The position numbers were made by a program, and so were the translations under genes. DNA of 64,000 bases from Thiothrix sp. (lineage in GTDB: Bacteria; Pseudomonadota; Gammaproteobacteria; Thiotrichales; Thiotrichaceae), in NCBI RefSeq assembly GCF_028714775.1, contig NZ_JAQTLS010000002.1, forward strand, positions 62,001 through 126,000. The letters are read 5' to 3'. The notes under the pieces are model-generated. The model had not been told where the DNA came from and ran no database searches. It saw nothing but the letters and a program-made list of their open reading frames with translations. Below, piece after piece: positions 33,479 to 42,652 of the stretch (positions are counted from its first letter, which is position 1; every line of letters starts with the position of its first letter).

Positions 33479-33507
33479 ATGATACCCAAGGAAGGGCATA
33501 ACGTCTA
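33479..33507 (-). promoter_or_regulatory. Probable tRNA-Arg promoter
   Basis: On the minus strand TAGACG (33507-33502) and TATCAT (33484-33479) are 17 bp apart, good sigma-70 spacing, with the tRNA 5' end 15 nt after the -10 box. Confidence 0.5.
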
Positions 33508-33578
33508 TCTGCTTAACTCATATCAACGCAAAAGCAATTTTTCTATTCAGATGGATGGTGTATATTAGGGACATTGAA

Positions 33579-33648
33579 TATAATCCGCCGGTTTACACTT
33601 TTTTGACTTCTTAGATTCACTGATTTCCGGGCAAAAATGTCCGCCCGG
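33579..33648 (+). promoter_or_regulatory. Leader of the cytochrome c gene
   Basis: A perfect TATAAT box at 33579-33584 lacks a strong -35 partner. Downstream, CCGGGC (33627-33632) and GCCCGG (33643-33648) form a 6-bp hairpin just before the AGGAGGA ribosome-binding site at 33654-33660. Promoter and RNA hairpin are suggestions only. Confidence 0.35.
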
Positions 33649-33664
33649 TCTACAGGAGGACAAT

Positions 33665-34633
33665 GTGGCTCACTCGACACCTAATGACCCTATGGCTAAG
33701 CCAATTTTGATTGGTGGCCTCGCCCTGATTGGCGCGGCTGTTTTTGTACTGGTTTCCAGCTTGTTCAGCACGATTGGGAAAAACTCAATCAAAGGTGCTG
33801 AAGATACGACTATGCAAGCAGCAGCGGCTGATGCGAACCTTGCTCCGATTGGTTCCGTCAACAAGGTTGACAAATCCGTGGTTAAAGCAGCCCGTTCTGG
33901 TGAGGCTGTTTATAGCGCTGTCTGTACTTCTTGCCATGGCGCAGGCGTGTTGGGTGCACCGAAAATTGATGATAAGGCTGCTTGGGCTCCGCGTGTTGCC
34001 CAAGGTTTGGACGGTCTGCTGAAAAATGCGGTCAATGGTATCCGTTCCATGCCAGCGCGTGGTGGTGATCCAGCGATTACCGACGAAGAGTTGAGCAATG
34101 CCATTGTTTATATGACTGGCAAAGCAGGTCATGACCTGTCTGGTCAAGTGAAAGCTGCTGCTCCAGCCGCTGCACCTGCTGCTGATGCGAAGCCTGCTGA
34201 AGCTGCTGCTCCAGCCGCCGCTGCCCCTGCTGCTGATGCAAAACCTGCTGAAGCCGCTGCCCCAGCCGCCGCTGCCCCTGCTGCTGATGCAAAACCTGCT
34301 GAAGCTGCCGCTCCAGTCGCCGCTGCGCCTGCTGCTGATGCAAAGCCTGCTGAAGCCGCTGCCCCAGCCGCTGCTGCTGATGGCGAAAAGGTCTACAAAG
34401 CCACTTGTTTCGCTTGCCACGATGTCGGCGTTGCGGGTTCCCCGAAATTGGGCGACAAAGCTGATTGGGGGCCGCGTATTGCCAGAGGTGCTGACGCGCT
34501 GTACAAGTCTGCCGTTGAAGGCCGCATGAACGTTACTCCGGGTAAAGTCATGCCAGCTAAAGGCGGCAACCCTTCCCTGTCTGATGCTGACGTTAAGGCG
34601 GCAGTTGATTTCATGGTGGGCAAAGCTAAGTAA
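33665..34633 (+). CDS. Membrane-anchored di-haem cytochrome c
   Basis: Cytochrome of 322 residues with two c-type haem sites, CTSCH at 87-91 and CFACH at 248-252, each in a c5-like domain. MPARGG after the first and MPAKGG after the second provide the methionine ligands. An uncleaved N-terminal helix (about 13-33) anchors it to the inner membrane, facing the periplasm. A long linker between the domains is made of four near-identical 16-17 residue Ala/Pro repeats. The GTG start at 33665 follows a strong AGGAGGA; an overlapping ATG at 33663 is out of frame. It probably shuttles electrons to a terminal oxidase or from sulfur oxidation; the partner is not known. A terminator follows. Confidence 0.93.
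   Translation: MAHSTPNDPMAKPILIGGLALIGAAVFVLVSSLFSTIGKNSIKGAEDTTMQAAAADANLAPIGSVNKVDKSVVKAARSGEAVYSAVCTSCHGAGVLGAPKIDDKAAWAPRVAQGLDGLLKNAVNGIRSMPARGGDPAITDEELSNAIVYMTGKAGHDLSGQVKAAAPAAAPAADAKPAEAAAPAAAAPAADAKPAEAAAPAAAAPAADAKPAEAAAPVAAAPAADAKPAEAAAPAAAADGEKVYKATCFACHDVGVAGSPKLGDKADWGPRIARGADALYKSAVEGRMNVTPGKVMPAKGGNPSLSDADVKAAVDFMVGKAK
34163..34368 (+). repeat. Tandem 51-bp repeats encoding the cytochrome linker
   Basis: Four in-frame units (one of 48 bp, three of 51 bp) encode PAAAAPAADAKPAEAAA with few changes. The DNA is nearly identical between units, so copy number may vary by slippage or recombination and alter the distance between the two haem domains. Confidence 0.9.
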
Positions 34634-34658
34634 TCAGCCCTCGCTGGTTATTTTGATA

Positions 34659-34689
34659 GAAAGGCGCACGGGTTGCGCCTTTCTTGTTT
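34659..34689 (+). terminator. Rho-independent terminator after cytochrome c
   Basis: GAAAGGCGCA and TGCGCCTTTC form a perfect 10-bp stem with a 5-base loop, followed by TTGTTTG. It lies 26 bp after the cytochrome stop. It also overlaps an in-frame upstream extension of the ABC gene, arguing against that longer start. Confidence 0.9.
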
Positions 34690-34723
34690 GCGGCGCAATA
34701 AAATCCCGCTAGCATTGGGGTTC

Positions 34724-36505
34724 ATGAATACCCGTACCGAATACCAATGGCGTGACCTGTTCCGGCAGGTACTCCTTCACCGTAAAGAATTGATCCGCGC
34801 CAACGGCGTTGCCATCCTTGCTGCCCTGATCAGCGTCCCGATCCCACTGTTGATTCCCTTGCTGGTGGATGAAGTGCTGCTGCACAAACCTGCCGCCATG
34901 ATCGCATTGATGGATGGCCTGTTCCCACCTGCTTGGCATGGCCCGATCCTGTATATCAGTGGCATTACTTTGCTGACGATGGTGCTGCGCCTGCTGTGGC
35001 TGGTGTGCACGGTTTATCAGACCCGCGAATTTACCCTGATCAGCAAAGACCTGACCTACAGCATTCGCCGCCGTTTGTTGCGGCACATCGAAACCATTTC
35101 TATGACCGAATACGAAACGTTGGGCAGCGGCACGGTCAGCTCGCGCTTAGTGGTGGATGTGGAAACCCTTGATGCTTTCCTCGGTGCAAGTATCAGCAAG
35201 TTTATCGTCGCGGTCATGACGCTAGTCGGTGTCACCGTGGTGATGCTGTGGCTGCATTGGCAGTTGGCGCTGTTCATCCTGTTCCTCAACCCACTGGTGA
35301 TTTTGCTGACCACTAAGCTCGGTTCTTACGTCAAAGATTTGAAAAAGCAGGAAAACAGTGCGTTTGAACTGTTTCAGCAAGCCTTGACGGAAACCCTCGA
35401 TACCATCCAGCAAATCCGCGCCAGTAACCGCGCTGGTAGTTTTTTCAGTCGGGTTGCCGATCACGCGCAGGATGTGAAACTTCACGCAGGGCGTTTCGCG
35501 TGGCGCAGTGATGCGGCTAACCGCTTGTCATTTACCGTGTTCATTTCCGGGTTTGACCTGTTCCGCGCGGTCAGCATGTTGATGGTGGTGTTTTCGGATT
35601 TGAGTATTGGCGAAATGCTCGCGGTGTTCAGCTACTTGTGGTTCATGATGGGGCCGGTGCAGGAAGTGCTGTCGATCCAGTACAGTTGGTACGGGGCGCG
35701 TGCCGCCTTACAACGCATCAACACCTTGCTGGCGATGCAGCCGGAACCGCATTACCCGCACCTGCATAACCCTTTCGTGGGCAAAACCACGGTCAGCGTG
35801 CGGGCAGAAAACATTACCTTTGCTTACGGCAACAAACCGCCGGTGTTGAAGGATGTGAATCTGACCATCCAGGCTGGGCAGAAAATTGCGCTAGTCGGGG
35901 CAAGCGGCGGCGGCAAATCGACCTTCGTGCAGGTGCTGCTGGGGCTTTACCAGCCGCAACAAGGGCAGTTGTATTTTGATGGCGTACCCGTGACGGAAAT
36001 TGGGCTGGATGTGGTGCGCGAACACGTCGCCACCGTGCTGCAACAGCCCGCGCTATTCAACGACACCATCCGCGCCAACCTGACCTTGGGGCGTGATTTG
36101 CCGGATGAAAAGTTGTGGGAAGCGTTACGCATTGCCCAACTCGACGACACCATCCGCGCTCAGCAACAAGGCTTGGAAACCATCGTCGGGCGGCAAGGGA
36201 TGCGCCTTTCCGGTGGGCAACGCCAGCGCTTGGCAATTGCGCGGATGATCCTGTCCAACCCCAGCGTGGTGATCCTCGATGAAGCCACTTCCGCGCTGGA
36301 TATGGAAACCGAGCAGAAATTGCATACGGCAATGGGTGAATTCCTCAAAGCGCGTACCACCCTGATCATTGCCCACCGCCTCAGTGCGGTACGCCAAGCT
36401 GACCACATTTTCGTGTTTGAGGATGGCGGGATCAGCGAGCAGGGAAACCATCAGCAATTGCTGGCGCAAGATGGCTTGTACCGGAAATTGTACGGCGAGG
36501 TGTAA
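34724..36505 (+). CDS. ABC exporter, fused permease and ATPase (MsbA-like)
   Basis: Half-type ABC exporter of 593 residues: an N-terminal membrane domain with about six helices (residues 25-320) and a C-terminal ATPase. The ATPase shows Walker A GASGGGKST, a Q-loop near VLQQPALF, signature LSGGQRQRLAIAR, Walker B VVILDEATSALD and a switch His in IIAHRLS. It works as a dimer. The substrate (lipid, drug or peptide) cannot be told from sequence, and no accessory gene is adjacent. ATG 34724 is used since the longer frame starts inside the preceding terminator hairpin. Confidence 0.93.
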   Translation: MNTRTEYQWRDLFRQVLLHRKELIRANGVAILAALISVPIPLLIPLLVDEVLLHKPAAMIALMDGLFPPAWHGPILYISGITLLTMVLRLLWLVCTVYQTREFTLISKDLTYSIRRRLLRHIETISMTEYETLGSGTVSSRLVVDVETLDAFLGASISKFIVAVMTLVGVTVVMLWLHWQLALFILFLNPLVILLTTKLGSYVKDLKKQENSAFELFQQALTETLDTIQQIRASNRAGSFFSRVADHAQDVKLHAGRFAWRSDAANRLSFTVFISGFDLFRAVSMLMVVFSDLSIGEMLAVFSYLWFMMGPVQEVLSIQYSWYGARAALQRINTLLAMQPEPHYPHLHNPFVGKTTVSVRAENITFAYGNKPPVLKDVNLTIQAGQKIALVGASGGGKSTFVQVLLGLYQPQQGQLYFDGVPVTEIGLDVVREHVATVLQQPALFNDTIRANLTLGRDLPDEKLWEALRIAQLDDTIRAQQQGLETIVGRQGMRLSGGQRQRLAIARMILSNPSVVILDEATSALDMETEQKLHTAMGEFLKARTTLIIAHRLSAVRQADHIFVFEDGGISEQGNHQQLLAQDGLYRKLYGEV

Positions 36506-37519
36506 TTACCCGCCCGTGGCGCTCATGTGGCGGAAAATCACGGGTTGGGCAGCGTTTACATCGAATTCGTGCCCTTGCGGCTTGATCGACATCGACTGGA
36601 GCAAGGCTTCACGCACTTTGACATCATCGTCTGGGTTTGCCCGCAACACTTCGCGCAAATCCACCGAATGTTCTTGCCCCAAACATAGCAGCAAACGCCC
36701 TTCCGCCGTCACCCGCACGCGGTTGCAAGTGTCGCAAAAGTTGTGGCTATGCGGGGAAATGAACCCGACCCGGTAATCGCTGCCTGCCCGCCCGAAATAG
36801 CGCGATGGCCCGCCGGTATTATCCGCCACTTCCGCTAGCGCCATGTGTTGTTGCAAGGCGTGCAAGATTTCAGTGCTGGAATAATACGCCTCGGCGCGGT
36901 CGTGGCTGTCGATCACACCCAGCGGCATTTCTTCGATGAAGGTGATGTCCATGCCGCGCTGGTGGGCAAATTCCACCAAATCCAGCACTTCGTCATCATT
37001 ACGGTGTTTGAGGATCACGGCATTCAGTTTAATGCGCTGGAAACCCGCCGCCAGTGCTGCATCAATCCCCGCGAACACTTTGTTGATGTCGCCCAAGCGG
37101 GTCAATTGCTGAAAACGTTCTGCCTTGAGGGTGTCGAGGCTGATATTGATGCGCGTGACACCTGCGTCTTTCAATTCCTGTGCGTAACGCGCCAGTTGCG
37201 TGCCGTTGGTGGTCAGGGTCAGGTCGTGTAAGCCGTCGAGTTGCCCCAGTTCGCGGAACAGGTGCAGGATGTTACGCCGTACCAGCGGTTCGCCGCCAGT
37301 GATGCGGATTTTGTGGACGCCAAGCTCGACGAACGTTTTCCCCAGCCGCGCCATTTCTTCCAACGTCAGCAATTGCTCGCGGGGGACGAAGGTCATTTCT
37401 TCCGACATGCAATACACACAGCGCAAATCGCAGCGGTCGGTGACGGAAAGGCGCACGTAAGTGACCTGCCGCCCGAAGCGGTCGACCAGCAGGCTATTTT
37501 CGGGATTGCTTGGTATCAT
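36506..37519 (-). CDS. moaA: GTP 3',8-cyclase MoaA
   Basis: Radical SAM enzyme of 337 residues that starts molybdenum cofactor synthesis by converting GTP to 3',8-cyclo-7,8-dihydro-GTP. The SAM cluster cysteines are C30, C34 and C37 (DRCDLRCVYC). The second cluster site appears near the C-terminus in HNFCDTCNRVRVTAEGRLLLC. GGEPLVR and the terminal Gly-Gly, needed for activity in the family, are present. The gene is divergent from the mobA-mobB fusion across 41 bp, a molybdopterin pair. moaC and moaE are not in the window. Confidence 0.97.
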   Translation of the reverse strand: MIPSNPENSLLVDRFGRQVTYVRLSVTDRCDLRCVYCMSEEMTFVPREQLLTLEEMARLGKTFVELGVHKIRITGGEPLVRRNILHLFRELGQLDGLHDLTLTTNGTQLARYAQELKDAGVTRINISLDTLKAERFQQLTRLGDINKVFAGIDAALAAGFQRIKLNAVILKHRNDDEVLDLVEFAHQRGMDITFIEEMPLGVIDSHDRAEAYYSSTEILHALQQHMALAEVADNTGGPSRYFGRAGSDYRVGFISPHSHNFCDTCNRVRVTAEGRLLLCLGQEHSVDLREVLRANPDDDVKVREALLQSMSIKPQGHEFDVNAAQPVIFRHMSATGG

Positions 37520-37560
37520 GTTTCTAGTTTTACCAACTCAGCCGTGGAGCCGCAATAAGC

Positions 37561-38691
37561 ATGATGGAACATAAGGTGTGGGATAAAGGGAGTATCACTG
37601 CGGTGGTATTGGCGGGTGGGCAAGGTAGCCGCATGGGTGGGCAGGACAAGGGCTTGCTGCTGTTCCACGGTCGCCCGCTGGTGGAACACATCCTTGATGG
37701 TTTGAAACCGCAAGTCGGAAAAAGCCTGATCAGCGCCAACCGCAATGCCGACACCTACCGGCGTTATGGATGCATGGTCATTGCCGATACGGTGGAAGGC
37801 TTCCAAGGGCCGCTGGCAGGTTTTGCCGCTGCTATGCGGGTGGCAACCACGCCTTACATCCTCACCGTGCCATGCGATGCCCCATCCATGCCGCCCGATC
37901 TGGCGCAACGCTTACTGACGGCACTGCAAAGCGAAGGGGCGGAATTGGCTGTTGCGCACGATGGCATCCGCCTGCAACCCGTTTATGCGCTGTTGCCCCT
38001 GTGCCTGCTGGATGATTTACAAGATTTCTTAGCGCAAGGCGGGCGCAGCCCAAGGGAATGGTATGCCCGCCACCGCATGGCAACGGTGGATTTTTCCGAT
38101 TGCGCTGCCAGTTTCAGGAACATGAATACCCCCGCCGACAAGCAGATGTTGGAAGGGCAAGTGCCGCTGCTGGGCTTTTGCGCTTACAGTGGCACGGGCA
38201 AAACCACCTTGCTGACTCAATTGATCCCGCTATTGAAAGCCGCCGGGCTGCGCATTGCGGTGGTCAAGCATACCCACCACGTCATTGACCTCGACAAACC
38301 GGGCAAGGACAGCTACCGGATGCGCGAAGCGGGGGCGCAACAAGTGGTGCTGGCTTCGCACCAGCGTATCATTTCCATGCGCGAAGTCGGGGGCGGTCGC
38401 CAGCGCGAAGCCTCGCTTGCTGATGCCATCAGCGGGATTATGGCGGCAAACGTTGACCTGATTCTGGTGGAAGGTTTCAAACACGAAGCCTTTCCCAAGA
38501 TTGAATTGCACCGCCCCAGTTTGGGTAAGCCGCTGATGTTTCCTACCGATGGCAATGTGATTGCGCTGGCGACGGATGATGCGGCATTGGAAGTTCCTGC
38601 GCATTTGCCTAGGCTTGATCTTAATCAGCCGGAAACGGTGGTGGATTTTATTTTGGCGAGGATAAAGCAGCCACTCACGCCACATCCTTGA
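37561..38691 (+). CDS. mobAB: Bifunctional MobA-MobB molybdenum cofactor protein
   Basis: Fusion of 376 residues. Residues 1-200 are MobA, molybdenum cofactor guanylyltransferase: the nucleotide-binding LAGGQGSRMGGQDKG is at 17-31, with the substrate block TVPCDAPSMPPDLA near 102-115. Residues 201-376 are MobB, a GTP-binding partner: P-loop SGTGKTT at 210-216, VVKHTHH, and ILVEGFKHEAFPKIE. MobA attaches GMP to the cofactor to make the guanine dinucleotide form. The two are separate genes in E. coli; fusions occur in several proteobacteria. Divergent from moaA, so the two may share control. Confidence 0.96.
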   Translation: MMEHKVWDKGSITAVVLAGGQGSRMGGQDKGLLLFHGRPLVEHILDGLKPQVGKSLISANRNADTYRRYGCMVIADTVEGFQGPLAGFAAAMRVATTPYILTVPCDAPSMPPDLAQRLLTALQSEGAELAVAHDGIRLQPVYALLPLCLLDDLQDFLAQGGRSPREWYARHRMATVDFSDCAASFRNMNTPADKQMLEGQVPLLGFCAYSGTGKTTLLTQLIPLLKAAGLRIAVVKHTHHVIDLDKPGKDSYRMREAGAQQVVLASHQRIISMREVGGGRQREASLADAISGIMAANVDLILVEGFKHEAFPKIELHRPSLGKPLMFPTDGNVIALATDDAALEVPAHLPRLDLNQPETVVDFILARIKQPLTPHP

Positions 38692-38695
38692 CTTT

Positions 38696-38757
38696 TGGCA
38701 GATAGATGGCGGATATTGAGGTTTTACAGCCAAAAGTGGCAGATAAAATGGCGGATA
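38696..38757 (+). repeat. Direct repeat at the fic start region
   Basis: TGGCAGATA-GATGGCGGATA (38696-38715) and TGGCAGATAAAATGGCGGATA (38737-38757) are near-identical, 41-42 bp apart. Each contains an ATG in the fic frame (38706 and 38748). They may be an operator pair or a recent small duplication. Confidence 0.75.
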
Positions 38758-40100
38758 ACTCAAGCAACCACAAAGATCGAATCCTACAAGCGCTCCGTGA
38801 ATTAGGCGAACCTGTCGCCCTATCGGACATCAAAGCGAAACTGGGCGACATACCAGAGCGGACATTACACCGCTGGTTGGCGCAATGGGTGGCAATAGGC
38901 GAGGTGCAAACCGCTGGTCAAAAGCGGGGACGGCGTTATTTCTTGCCAACACAATTCTCACCATTAGCGCCCGCAGCCAGTTCACACCTGTTGTTTTCAG
39001 CGGCGGCAATGCCTTTCATTGAGCGTGTCCGCCAGCCATTGATGACCCGCTCGCCGTGTACCTATGACAATGCATGGTTTGATGCTTACCAACCGAATGA
39101 AACCTTCTATTTGGATGCCGATCAACGTCAACGCCTGATGCAACAGGGCAGAAAAGTCAGCGATGAATTACCGGCGGGCACTTACGCACAGCGTATTTTC
39201 AACCGTTTGCTGATTGACCTGTCCTACAACTCGTCACGTTTGGAAGGTAACACGTACTCGCTAGTAGATACCCAAAAGCTGTTGTTGGAAGGGCTTGAAG
39301 CCGATAACAAGCTGGATGAAGAAAAAATCATGCTGCTGAACCACAAGGATGCGATCCGCTTTCTGGTGGAAGGCATCAACCGTCTGGAAATCAGCACGGA
39401 TAACATCCGCTCCTTGCATTACTTGCTGTCAGATGGTTTGGTTGTTGCTGGTGCTGCGGGGCAAATACGCAGTGACAGTGTGCGCATTGCCTCCAGCACT
39501 TACATGCCGATGGATAACCGCGAACGGCTGGAAATGCAGCTCACCCGCATTGCAGATAAAGCCCGCCGCATCCATGACCCGTTTGAACAAAGTTTTTTCC
39601 TGCTGGTACACATTGCTTACTTGCAAGGTTTCATTGATGTCAATAAACGCACGGCGCGGCTGGCCTGCAATATCCCGCTGGTGCGGCATAATCTCGTGCC
39701 GCTTTCTTTCAACGACATCGACAAGGATGATTATGCCTCGGCAGTGTTGGTGACTTATGAACAGCATGAAGTCCGTCCACTGGCGGAGCTGTATATCTGG
39801 TCGTATCTGCGTTCCTGCCAACTGTACAGCGTCACGGCTGAAGCGATAGGTATTGATCCGCTGCGGGTGCAATACCGGCAAACCCGCAGGGGAGTGATCA
39901 GGGAAGTTGTGCAGCAATTACTACACGGTGATGCATTGGAAAGTTATATCCAGCAACAAGTTGAAGCACTTGTGCCCGCCATTCACCACGAAAAATTCAT
40001 GGCAGATCTGCGCTACGACCTTGAACACCTTGCCCCGCATAACATTGCAGGGATGGGGTTTTCGCGGCAGGAACTGGAACGCTGGCAGCAAGCATTTTGA
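38706..40100 (+). CDS. Fic-domain protein with N-terminal winged helix
   Basis: Fic protein of 464 residues. Residues 22-80 look like a winged helix (ALSDIKAKLGDIPERTLHRW). The Fic core has SSRLEGN at 176-182, which fits the (S/T)xxxE(G/N) auto-inhibitory helix, and the loop HIAYLQGFIDVNKRTARL at 302-319 in place of the classic HPFxxGNGRxxR. The Gly before Asn is replaced by Val (DVNKR), a change I would flag for activity. Such proteins usually transfer AMP to a target and control themselves through the inhibitory Glu180. The start may be 38706 or ATG 38748. It follows mobAB by 15 bp but is unrelated in function. Confidence 0.88.
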   Translation: MADIEVLQPKVADKMADNSSNHKDRILQALRELGEPVALSDIKAKLGDIPERTLHRWLAQWVAIGEVQTAGQKRGRRYFLPTQFSPLAPAASSHLLFSAAAMPFIERVRQPLMTRSPCTYDNAWFDAYQPNETFYLDADQRQRLMQQGRKVSDELPAGTYAQRIFNRLLIDLSYNSSRLEGNTYSLVDTQKLLLEGLEADNKLDEEKIMLLNHKDAIRFLVEGINRLEISTDNIRSLHYLLSDGLVVAGAAGQIRSDSVRIASSTYMPMDNRERLEMQLTRIADKARRIHDPFEQSFFLLVHIAYLQGFIDVNKRTARLACNIPLVRHNLVPLSFNDIDKDDYASAVLVTYEQHEVRPLAELYIWSYLRSCQLYSVTAEAIGIDPLRVQYRQTRRGVIREVVQQLLHGDALESYIQQQVEALVPAIHHEKFMADLRYDLEHLAPHNIAGMGFSRQELERWQQAF

Positions 40101-40230
40101 TGCGTTAACGCTATTTCCTCCCAACCTTTTCCCAACCTCCGCCGTCTATGCTGTCTCTCCAAGGCTAGGGCAAGTGTTTGGAGGCACTTCCCCTGATGCC
40201 GTTATTAACGTGTAAGAGAGGAGAGGAATC

Positions 40231-41751
40231 ATGCAATACGCAAATCCGAATACTGAAGGTGCGGTCATCAACTTCAAACCGCGCTACGAAAACTTCATTG
40301 GCGGCGCTTGGGTTGCCCCGGTGAAAGGCGAGTACTTCGACAATATTTCCCCAGTGAATGGCAAGCCGTTTTGCCAAATCCCGCGTTCCAGCGCCGAAGA
40401 CATTGAGCTGGCACTGGATGCTGCCCACGCTGCCAAAGATGCATGGGGCAAAACCTCGGTGACGGCGCGTTCCAATATCCTGCTGAAAATCGCTGACCGC
40501 ATCGACGCCAACCTTGAATTGCTGGCAGTCGCGGAAACATGGGACAACGGTAAAGCGGTGCGCGAAACCCTCAATGCGGACGTGCCGCTGTCATCCGACC
40601 ATTTCCGTTATTTTGCAGGCTGCATCCGTGCGCAAGAAGGCACGTTGGGCGAACTCGACGAAAATACTGTGGCTTACCATTTCCACGAGCCGCTGGGCGT
40701 GGTTGGGCAAATCATCCCGTGGAACTTCCCGCTGCTGATGGCGGCATGGAAACTTGCCCCAGCGCTGGCGGCAGGTAACTGTATCGTGCTGAAACCGGCA
40801 GAACAGACCCCGGCTTCGATTCTGGTGCTGATGGAATTGATTGCTGATTTGCTGCCCGCAGGCGTGTTGAATATCGTCAACGGTTTCGGCGTGGAAGCAG
40901 GCAAAGCGCTGGCAACCAGTACCCGCATCGCCAAGATTGCCTTCACGGGTTCTACGCCGGTCGGTTCCCTGATTATGAAATACGCGGCGGATAACATTAT
41001 CCCGTCCAGCGTGGAACTGGGCGGCAAATCGCCTAACATTTTCTTTGCCGACGTGATGGATCAAGAAGATGCGTTCGTCAGCAAGTGCGTGGAAGGTGCG
41101 GTGCTGGCGTTCTTCAACCAAGGTGAAGTTTGCACTTGCCCATCACGCTTGCTGGTGCAGGAATCCATCTACGAAAAATTCATCGGCATGGTGCTGGAGC
41201 GTTCCGCGCAAATCAAACGTGGCAACCCGCTGGATACCGAAGTCATGGTCGGTGCACAGGCTTCCCAAGAGCAATACGACAAAATCCTCAGCTACATCCA
41301 AATCGGTAAAGAAGAGGGTGCAGAAGTCATTACGGGCGGTGAAGTTGAGCAAATCGGCGGCGACTACTGCAACGGTTTCTACATCCAGCCCACCCTGCTG
41401 AAAGGCACGAACGACATGCGTGTGTTCCAAGAGGAAATCTTCGGGCCAGTCGTTTCCGTTGCTACCTTCAAAGACGAAGCGGAAGCACTGGCGATGGCCA
41501 ATGACACCGAATTCGGTTTGGGCGCAGGCGTGTGGACGCGCGACATGAACCGCTCTTACCGCATGGGGCGTGGCATCCAAGCTGGGCGCGTGTGGACAAA
41601 CTGCTACCACCTGTATCCTGCACATGCGGCGTTCGGTGGCTATAAAAAATCCGGCGTAGGCCGCGAAACCCACAAGATGATGCTCGACCATTACCAACAA
41701 ACCAAAAACTTGCTGGTGAGCTACGACATCAACCCGTTGGGCTTCTTCTAA
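40231..41751 (+). CDS. NAD-dependent aldehyde dehydrogenase (ExaC-like)
   Basis: Aldehyde dehydrogenase of 506 residues. The NAD-binding segment [20 protein letters not shown], the FTGSTPVG turn, the base Glu262 in VELGGKSP, and the nucleophile in [11 protein letters not shown] (Cys301, with Cys303 next to it) are all present. Overall it is closest in pattern to acetaldehyde dehydrogenases of the ExaC/AldB group used in ethanol and aldehyde oxidation. Length is typical. A GAGAGGAGAGG element precedes the ATG. It is a single gene unit; a GAF-domain activator of a kind often tied to such genes lies 5 kb downstream. Confidence 0.93.
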   Translation: MQYANPNTEGAVINFKPRYENFIGGAWVAPVKGEYFDNISPVNGKPFCQIPRSSAEDIELALDAAHAAKDAWGKTSVTARSNILLKIADRIDANLELLAVAETWDNGKAVRETLNADVPLSSDHFRYFAGCIRAQEGTLGELDENTVAYHFHEPLGVVGQIIPWNFPLLMAAWKLAPALAAGNCIVLKPAEQTPASILVLMELIADLLPAGVLNIVNGFGVEAGKALATSTRIAKIAFTGSTPVGSLIMKYAADNIIPSSVELGGKSPNIFFADVMDQEDAFVSKCVEGAVLAFFNQGEVCTCPSRLLVQESIYEKFIGMVLERSAQIKRGNPLDTEVMVGAQASQEQYDKILSYIQIGKEEGAEVITGGEVEQIGGDYCNGFYIQPTLLKGTNDMRVFQEEIFGPVVSVATFKDEAEALAMANDTEFGLGAGVWTRDMNRSYRMGRGIQAGRVWTNCYHLYPAHAAFGGYKKSGVGRETHKMMLDHYQQTKNLLVSYDINPLGFF

Positions 41752-41790
41752 ACTTTCTCCTCGCGTGTGGTGCGCAATGCGCGGGTCGGG

Positions 41791-42291
41791 TTATGCCTGA
41801 CCTGCGCTTCTTTGTTTGCCGAACAATATCCACGCCGTCACAATGAGCGCAGCCGAGAAGGAAACCAACGCCCAATTGGCGAGAGAAAGGCCAAGAATCA
41901 CCAATTCCTCGTCTTCGCACAAACCGCTGACCGCAAACAAGCTGGGCACGTTATCGCTCAGGAAGTAAACAAACTGTTCAATCAAACCGGGTTGGCTGCC
42001 TGCGCAAGAAGCACTACCGGGCGGCTGTAACTGCAACCACGTTTGATAGCTTGCTGTCCCCGTTCCCGTTCCCGCCAGCAAGAAGACGAGCCGACCTACT
42101 ATCCATGCCTCGACACCACTGGCGGCAAGCAAACCGAACACCGCAATCAGCATGAACAGCAGCCGCTGGAAAATACACAAATAGCAAGGGTGAAGGCCAA
42201 GCAGGGCAGTCAGCGCAAAGCTGCCGATTACGAGGCTCAGCGCGGCTAAGCCAATGGTGAGCCAGAGAGTTTTATGGGGCAGTGTCAGCAT
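41791..42291 (-). CDS. dsbB: Disulfide bond formation protein DsbB
   Basis: DsbB of about 166 residues with four membrane helices. The first periplasmic pair is CYLC (HPCYLCIFQRLLF), and the second pair lies in SASCAGSQ and SGLCEDEE. It reoxidises DsbA and passes electrons to quinone. The start is uncertain: ATG 42291 (AGGA 11 bases upstream) or ATG 42303; neither has an ideal ribosome-binding site. An open frame continues further upstream but is not needed. Convergent with the aldehyde dehydrogenase. Confidence 0.93.
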   Translation of the reverse strand: MLTLPHKTLWLTIGLAALSLVIGSFALTALLGLHPCYLCIFQRLLFMLIAVFGLLAASGVEAWIVGRLVFLLAGTGTGTASYQTWLQLQPPGSASCAGSQPGLIEQFVYFLSDNVPSLFAVSGLCEDEELVILGLSLANWALVSFSAALIVTAWILFGKQRSAGQA

Positions 42292-42425
42292 TTGTAGGGG
42301 CATCCTGTGTTTTTTTATCCCACAAGTGTAGTCCGGCTGTTGTATGGGAGGGATGACAAAAGGCAAACAATCGCTGCTTTTTCGTGCCTCGCATTTTCTT
42401 GTCCATCATGAAATAGTCTGGATTT

Positions 42426-42445
42426 TTTTACGATGCGTCGTAAAA
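42426..42445. promoter_or_regulatory. 20-bp inverted repeat upstream of TPR gene
   Basis: TTTTACGA-TGCG-TCGTAAAA is a perfect inverted repeat with 8-bp arms in the AT-rich gap between dsbB and the TPR gene. It could be an operator or a transcript hairpin. The rest of the 42292-42652 gap holds no convincing gene. Confidence 0.45.
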
Positions 42446-42652
42446 TGGATTAAAGCAAATCATTATTTATCAATTGGTTATTGTGTGAGTTCTGTGTATT
42501 GGAATGGATTGTTTTACTGTGGTGGGGGCGCTGAACGTGCTGGTGGAAACGTTGTTGATGCGGCTGGTTTTAGCAAATCCTGTAACCACCCGCATCTCTC
42601 CTTGCCAATAAAACATGCTATCCTGCACCCAGCAAACCAATGGAATTTCCAC

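Noticed and set aside
33389..33664. tRNA-Arg as an island insertion site
   Set aside because: No integrase, no duplicated tRNA 3' end and no foreign genes are seen beside it.
34163..34368. Regular repeats considered as a CRISPR array
   Set aside because: They are in-frame coding repeats without unique spacers, inside the cytochrome gene.
34673..34723. Longer N-terminus of the ABC exporter
   Set aside because: The extension begins inside the terminator hairpin of the cytochrome gene.
40165..40215. Sigma-54 promoter before the aldehyde dehydrogenase
   Set aside because: GG and GC elements near 40180-40200 do not have the required 10-bp spacing.
42344..42652. Upstream in-frame extension of the TPR protein
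   Set aside because: The region is AT-rich without coding character, and a signal peptide begins at 42653.
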